Shown: positions 59,435 through 64,000 of the stretch, one piece after another | Position numbering within the stretch: position 1 is the first letter of the stretch | Layout: the number at the start of each line of letters is the position of its first letter | Origin: Phascolarctos cinereus | Lineage: Eukaryota; Chordata; Mammalia; Diprotodontia; Phascolarctidae | Length of the DNA stretch: 64,000 bases | Reading direction: 5' to 3' | NCBI RefSeq assembly: GCF_002099425.1 | Contig: NW_018344126.1 | Span: 6,480,001 to 6,544,000 of the forward strand | Position numbers and translations under genes: made by a program | The notes under the pieces: generated by a model | Databases searched by the model: none | The model's input: only the letters and a program-made list of their open reading frames with translations | What the model was told of the DNA's origin: nothing

Positions 59435-59950
59435 TCATGTTAGCTCATGTTTATATAGTACTTTTCAGTTTACAAAGTGAAGGACTTTATAAATACTTTA
59501 TCTTCAGAAGGCCCCCTTGAGGTACAATATGTATTGTCATCATTATTTCAGAGATTAGGCAGTTGGAGGTTCAGAGGATAGAGCATTGGGCCTAGAATTG
59601 GGAAGACCTATGATCAAATCCAGCATCGGATATGTACTAGTTGTGTGATGTTGGACAAGTTACTTTACCTCTGGCTGCCTCAGATTAATTCATCTGTAAA
59701 ATAAGGATTATCACAGCACCTACCCTGCAGTGTGATTGAGAGAATCAAATGAGATAGCATTTGTAACAATTGTTCAGCACAATGTGTGATACATAGTAAA
59801 CACTATATAAATGCTTATTCCCTTCCCTCCCCCATATGTCTGAGAATCTTAGTGATGCCATAAATTTGTTGAAAGTCACACAACTTTCTCATTACAGAAC
59901 TAGGATTCAAACCCAGATTCTCTATAAAACTAATCTGAGTTCTAGGACTC
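59435..59950 (-). mobile_element. THER1/MIR SINE split by a later SINE
   Basis: Left part: 'atgtttatatagtacttttcagtttacaaagtgaaggactttataaatactttatc' and 'gtcatcattatttcagagattagg'. Right part from 59860: 'gttgaaagtcacacaactttctcattacagaactaggattcaaacccagattc'. The sense SINE at 59570-59820 lies between. Confidence 0.7.
59570..59820 (+). mobile_element. MIR/THER1-type SINE with L2-like tail, nested
   Basis: 'gttcagaggatagagcattgggcctagaattgggaagacctatgatcaaatcc', 'gtgtgatgttggacaagttactttacctctggctgcctcag', tail 'agcacaatgtgtgatacatagtaaacactatataaatgct'. Inserted into the reverse THER1 above. Confidence 0.8.
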
Positions 59951-60054
59951 TGTGACTCTTTTCCACCTACTTCCAATTGATACCATAAAGAAATTCCCCT
60001 GGGATAACCTCTTTTTTTTTTTTCAATTCTGACCTTGTCTATAGGGAAGACAAT

Positions 60055-60165
60055 GCTATGTAGCAAAGAGCCCTAAGTATGGAATCAGAAATCTAGGTCT
60101 GGGGCCTAGAAATGATTAACTGTGTGACCTTGGGCAACCCAGTTTAATTCTTAGACACTGGCTTG
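60055..60165 (+). mobile_element. MIR-like SINE fragment
   Basis: 'gtatggaatcagaaatctaggtctgggg' followed by 'aactgtgtgaccttgggcaacccagtttaattc' matches the MIR head and CORE. Confidence 0.6.
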
Positions 60166-60169
60166 TCAT

Positions 60170-61660
60170 CAGACGTCCCTTACTCTGTAGCTGTCTTTCC
60201 TCCTTGCTGTGTGGAGCATCTGGTGTTCCTATGCCTATTAGACAGAGAGGAAACGACACTACAGGGAATATCACTCCCAGAGCTTTAGGGAGAGACACTG
60301 GGGTAGCTTGATGGCAGATGCAAGCATCCTCTTACTGAGGTCAGCTGCTGAATCCATGTACCATGTTCTGTGATGGGTTAGCCAAGGCCAAAAAGGATCA
60401 GGGATCTTTGTAAACACCCAAACATCCAAGACTAAAAAAGGAAGAACCCCCATGATTGTCATACCCAGTTCCACATCCCAGGCACCTTGAATTTTGAGTT
60501 TCCGTGCCTTCAGGTGATGACCAGAAACACTAAAAGAATTAATTGAACAACATCCTATGGTAAGTTTGTTGTTTATAATCTATTGCCTGCTTGGAGGGAC
60601 TACATTAATGGGGAAGTAAAGGAATATAAACCTTGCATTTCCTAGTACTCTGAGCTCAAGTGGTTCCTGTCTGGGGAGTTCCTAGGATCTTGAAGAGTGG
60701 CTTATAACTCCTTGGTAGATATTTTTAATTATTGTTTTATTATTGTTTTTATGTCCTATTTATGTGTATATTGATTCAATGCTGAGAAAAGCAACAGAAT
60801 GCAAGGTACAAGCATTTCTATGTGCTTCAGTGGAGAGCCAATTTTATTATGTTAAAATTACATGATCAAGGATCACTGAAATATAGTAAGTCCAGTCAGC
60901 ATGAACGATTTACCAGTGGGTGGGGAACTTGAAAGGGCGTTTCTGATTGGGTAAATCTACATATCCCTTAACCTTAAGTAGTCACTTTTCAACAGAAGAT
61001 AAATGACTCCATGAAGAATACAGAGAGAATGGTACCTACTCAGCAGTTAATTGGAGTGGATCATGCACAAACCGTGAGAGTGAGCTTGGGACTTCAAGGA
61101 CCCGGATTTTTTTTTTTAAACAGGATATTAGAGATCAAATACCATATAAAGAGAAAAATATGGTTGAAGTTGGTTTCTTTGAGGGTTGCTACAAGCTTCA
61201 AGTAAGTTCAATAGAATGCATGATATAAGCATACACAATAATTATGATTTATGATTGTTGTTGTTATTTTGTAGTTCAGGGCCTGATGGGGAAAAAAAAA
61301 TGAGATCCAAGATATAGGATCTCTTCAAGAAGAATTCCCTTGTCCCTGCTTCTTCCTTTAACTTAATTCTAAGAAAAGAAAAGAAGACAATATCTCTCAC
61401 TAAATGGCTTTTTGGGTAAACTGCCACTGAGATCAGCATCAGCAGCAGAGTCACTTTATTCAGGGAACTCAAGCTAGGATTGATGAGTTTCTAGCAGAAA
61501 GGTCATTCAGAGCAAAGAGTCACTTTGGGCCCCTTTCTCTTTTCTACCTATGTTGGACAATTATCCCAGGTTGTTCTCCTTCAGTTAGTTAACCAAGACA
61601 CACTAAATACAAAAGTCTTTACTTGGAGTTCATAAAATTATTTTTTAATACATACATATT
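60170..61660. other. unique DNA, nothing recognised
   Basis: About 1.5 kb with no recognised repeat, RNA gene or exon. Confidence 0.4.
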
Positions 61661-61667
61661 TTGATAA

Positions 61668-61870
61668 AGATTGTTATTTAGTCATTTTTCGGTCAAGTCT
61701 GACTCTTTGTATCCCCCTCTGGAGTTTTCTTGGCAAAGATATTGGAGTGGTTTGCCATTTCTTTACCCAGCTTATTTTACAAATGAGGAAACTGAGGCAA
61801 GAAAGGGTTAAGTGAGTTGCTCAGGGTCACACAGATAGTGTCTGAAGCCAGATGTGAACTCAGGAAGATG
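61668..61870 (-). mobile_element. MAR1-type SINE with RTE/BovB-like tail
   Basis: Plus strand opens 'gttatttagtcatttttcggtcaagtctgactctttgtatcc', the complement of the RTE-like tail, then 'tggagttttcttggcaaagatattggagtggtttgccatttc', 'acaaatgaggaaactgaggcaag' and 'cagggtcacacagatag'. Confidence 0.9.
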
Positions 61871-61954
61871 TTTTTTGTTTGTTTTTAATGAAGAAAGGCA
61901 AAATATCTCTTAAGGAACTAGTAACCTAATGAGGGAGAGAACATGAAAACAACT

Positions 61955-62815
61955 CTGCACAAACAAGCTAAATAGAGAATAAATTTGAAATAATCACCAG
62001 AATTATGAATTAGAATTAATAAAGAAATAGAATTGAGGTAAAATCTTAGCTGGGACTTGACAGAATCCTGGAAAGCCAGAAAGCAGAGATGAGGAAATAG
62101 AACATTCTAGGCAAGGAGGTCAACCAGTGAAAAATGCCCAGCTTTGGGAGATAGAGTGTCTTGTTTGAAGAATAACAGGGGGACCAATGTTATTGTATCA
62201 CAGGTAATGTATAGGTGGATGTATAGTATAAAAAGACTGAACAGGGGCAGGTTTTGAAAGGCTTTGAATGCCAAACAAGATTTTATATTGATCCTAGAGG
62301 TAATATGGAGTCATTGAAGGTTATTGAGTAGGGACACAACATGTGATCAGATTCTGAGTTTAGGAGCATCACTTTGATAGCCAAGTAGAAGATGGACTGG
62401 GGTAAGAAAAGATTTATGGCAGGGAAACTAACCAGAAGGTTGAGAGATAAGAGAGAACGAAGGGCTGATGACAATATTTAGGTTATAAATTTGGGAAACC
62501 AGAGCATGGTGAAACCCTCAGCAGTAACAGGGTAAGCTTTGGGGGAAAAAAGCTAATGAGTCGCTTTAGACATATTGAGTTTAAGATAGCTATGGGATAT
62601 CAAATTTGAGATTCCCAATAGGCATTTGGAAATGTGAAACTGAATGTCAAGAGAGAGGGTAGGGCTAGATACATAAATATCAGAATCATTTGAATATAAA
62701 TGATGAATGAATCAATAAGAGCTGATCAGGTCAACAAGTGAAATAGTATAGAAGAAGAAAAGGTGACCCAGGAGAGAGCCCTATGGGACCTTTCAGCAAT
62801 TTTGACTTCAAATCT
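61955..62815 (+). repeat. ancient unnamed repeat, copy 3 (longest)
   Basis: About 860 bp. It aligns with 21025-21735 over its first part and continues with 'gagtttaagatagctatgggatatcaaatttgagattccc', 'caggtcaacaagtgaaatagtatag' and 'ggagagagccctatgggacc'. Decay is heavy and there is no long frame. The wording matches a therian-wide repeat I remember but cannot name. Confidence 0.6.
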
Positions 62816-62924
62816 TATATCCTTTCCATTACCATAACCATCATGAAAAGTAATCATGTAATTTGGTTTTTCATCACATCATCTGGAAACTGGTGGCAAA
62901 TGCCAGTATCATCCTAGAATTGTG

Positions 62925-63135
62925 TAGTAGGAAGAGCTCTGGTATATAGGCCTGGAATCTGAGTCCTAACTCCACAACTTATTTAGAATGTGACTTTAGT
63001 CAAGTTATTTCATCTCTCTTGGAACCACTTTTGTCATCTGTCAAATAGCAACAATACTTTCTGCCCTCATTATCTCTAAATAACTTTGATGGTAAAATAA
63101 GATGTATTTTAAAATGCAAAGCCCTATGCAGCTAT
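62925..63135 (+). mobile_element. MIR-like SINE
   Basis: 'gtagtaggaagagctctggtatataggcctggaatctgagtcc', 'gtgactttagtcaagttatttcatctctcttgg', 'ttgatggtaaaataagat', 'gcaaagccctatgcagctataag' fit a degraded CORE-SINE. Confidence 0.7.
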
Positions 63136-63199
63136 AAGTCATATTGATGATTTGCAAAATATTCTTTTACTTTTGTCAACACAAAATTTTCTTTATGGT

Positions 63200-63330
63200 A
63201 TGTCAATAGTCATTCAGCAAACATTAAGTAAGTAGAACCTACCAAGTATAATACTAGGTCATGGGAATACTTTGACAAAAACAATCCCTTCCCTCAAAGA
63301 AATTCCCTCTTACTGGATCAAATCCTTTTA
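63200..63330 (+). repeat. leading module of the ancient unnamed repeat
   Basis: 'cattcagcaaacattaagtaagtagaacctaccaagtataatactagg' and 'caatcccttccctcaaagaaattcc' parallel 21030-21130. Confidence 0.5.
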
Positions 63331-63541
63331 ATCAGTATCAAAGGAAGAATTATTTTATAATACTGCCATCTGCCTCCACTCATTACACACTGCCCAGAAG
63401 TCAATAGATCAAGTCAAAAGAAGTTTTGTCTCCTTCTTGGCCTATTCACATATAGAGTAAGATTCTGCTAAAATAAATAAATAAATGAAAGACTACCTGC
63501 TAAATTCCTATACATTCATAAAACTTAAGAAGGAAAATCTC

Positions 63542-63685
63542 GGGGCAGCTAGGTGTCACAGTGGATAGAGCACTGGCCCTGAAGTCAGGAGGACTTGAGT
63601 TCAAATCCAGTCTCAGACCAAATGCTTGACACTTACTAGCTGGCCAAGTCACTTTCCCCAATTGCAAAAAAAAAAAAAAAAAAAA
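63542..63685 (+). mobile_element. young poly(A) tRNA-type SINE with perfect TSD
   Basis: Starts GGGGCAGCTAGGTGTCACAG, carries 'gttcaaatccagtctcagac' and a pure A tail of about 20 bases. The flanking aggaaaatctc occurs at 63531-63541 and 63686-63696 (at least 11 bp). A pure tail, perfect duplication and low divergence mark it as the youngest SINE in the window. A short part of the body before 'ggccaagtcact' seems missing relative to 13830-13986. Confidence 0.95.
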
Positions 63686-64000
63686 AGGAAAATCTCTTGA
63701 GAAGTTATACAGGGATCAGCTAACATATGTTCAAAGAATTTCTGTGTGTGTGTGTGTATTTCTGAAGCCTCTTTTATCTATGACTAGAGGTAGAAATATT
63801 GAAATACTCTTTTATCAGCTCTTACAGTTTGAACAGCCATTCATAAATACCCAGAAAACAAGCCAGCCTTTCAAGTCATCTGCTCATTGCCTCACCTTAC
63901 TAATTTACAGTCCAAGGAAACAATGGTTAAGGTCCAGGATGAATTCCCTGGATCTACTGTACCCTAGGCAAGAGTTAGAAAACCCAGGTTCAAGTTTAAG

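Overview
The window looks like non-coding DNA from a marsupial genome, either intergenic or deep inside an intron. The best clue is the repeat set. It has poly(A)-tailed tRNA-type SINEs beginning GGGGCAGCTAGGTG, MAR1-type SINEs whose 3' ends carry a BovB/RTE-like tail, and L1 copies of a type I associate with marsupials. These sit beside older therian families (MIR/THER1, L2, L3/CR1). The sequence is AT-rich and CpG-poor, and none of the longer reading frames reads as a host gene. I see no bacterial, viral-genome, plasmid or CRISPR content. No convincing host exon was found; one 111-bp segment at 4020-4130 (minus) is listed as a weak candidate only.

Layout. 1-5.4 kb: an L1 3' end, a MIR, an L1 ORF1/5'UTR fragment carrying a nested SINE, a CR1/L3 relic and a MAR1 SINE. 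5.4-8.3 kb: an internally deleted sense L1 keeping a 5' leader, part of the endonuclease and the 3' end. 8.3-14.6 kb: mostly unique DNA with an L2, MIRs, a short L1 3' end with target-site duplications (TSDs), and an L1 5' fragment. 14.6-19.9 kb: the best-preserved L1 (minus), in which an internal deletion joins ORF1 in frame to the ORF2 endonuclease. 20-27 kb: an ancient unnamed repeat, a TA/TG tract framed by a 15-bp perfect inverted repeat, an RTE LINE split by a solo LTR, a GA-rich tract and a second LTR-like block. 27-34 kb: unique DNA, SINEs and an old L1 split by a solo LTR. 34-41 kb: simple repeats and two very degraded L1 copies. 41-48 kb: the ancient repeat split by a 3.8-kb L1 with a clean 9-bp TSD, plus CR1/L3, L2, MIR and hAT-like fragments. 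48-64 kb: mostly unique DNA with scattered SINEs and L2s, a (TA)30 run, another solo LTR, a second long copy of the ancient repeat and a young SINE with a perfect TSD.

The elements fit together as SINE-LINE partnerships: L1 with poly(A) SINEs, RTE with MAR1, L2 with MIR/THER1, and L3/CR1 with MIR3-like SINEs. All four LINE classes and all four SINE tail types occur here. Nesting gives a relative order: the ancient repeat, CR1/L3, L2 and MIR are oldest, then RTE and older L1, then the LTRs, younger L1 and poly(A) SINEs. I did not find a new biological system. The most useful observations are structural: L1 internal-deletion fusions, L1 copies that keep the 5' end but lose the 3' end, nested insertions and a cruciform-capable microsatellite. 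Family names come from memory of consensus sequences and have not been checked by a database search.
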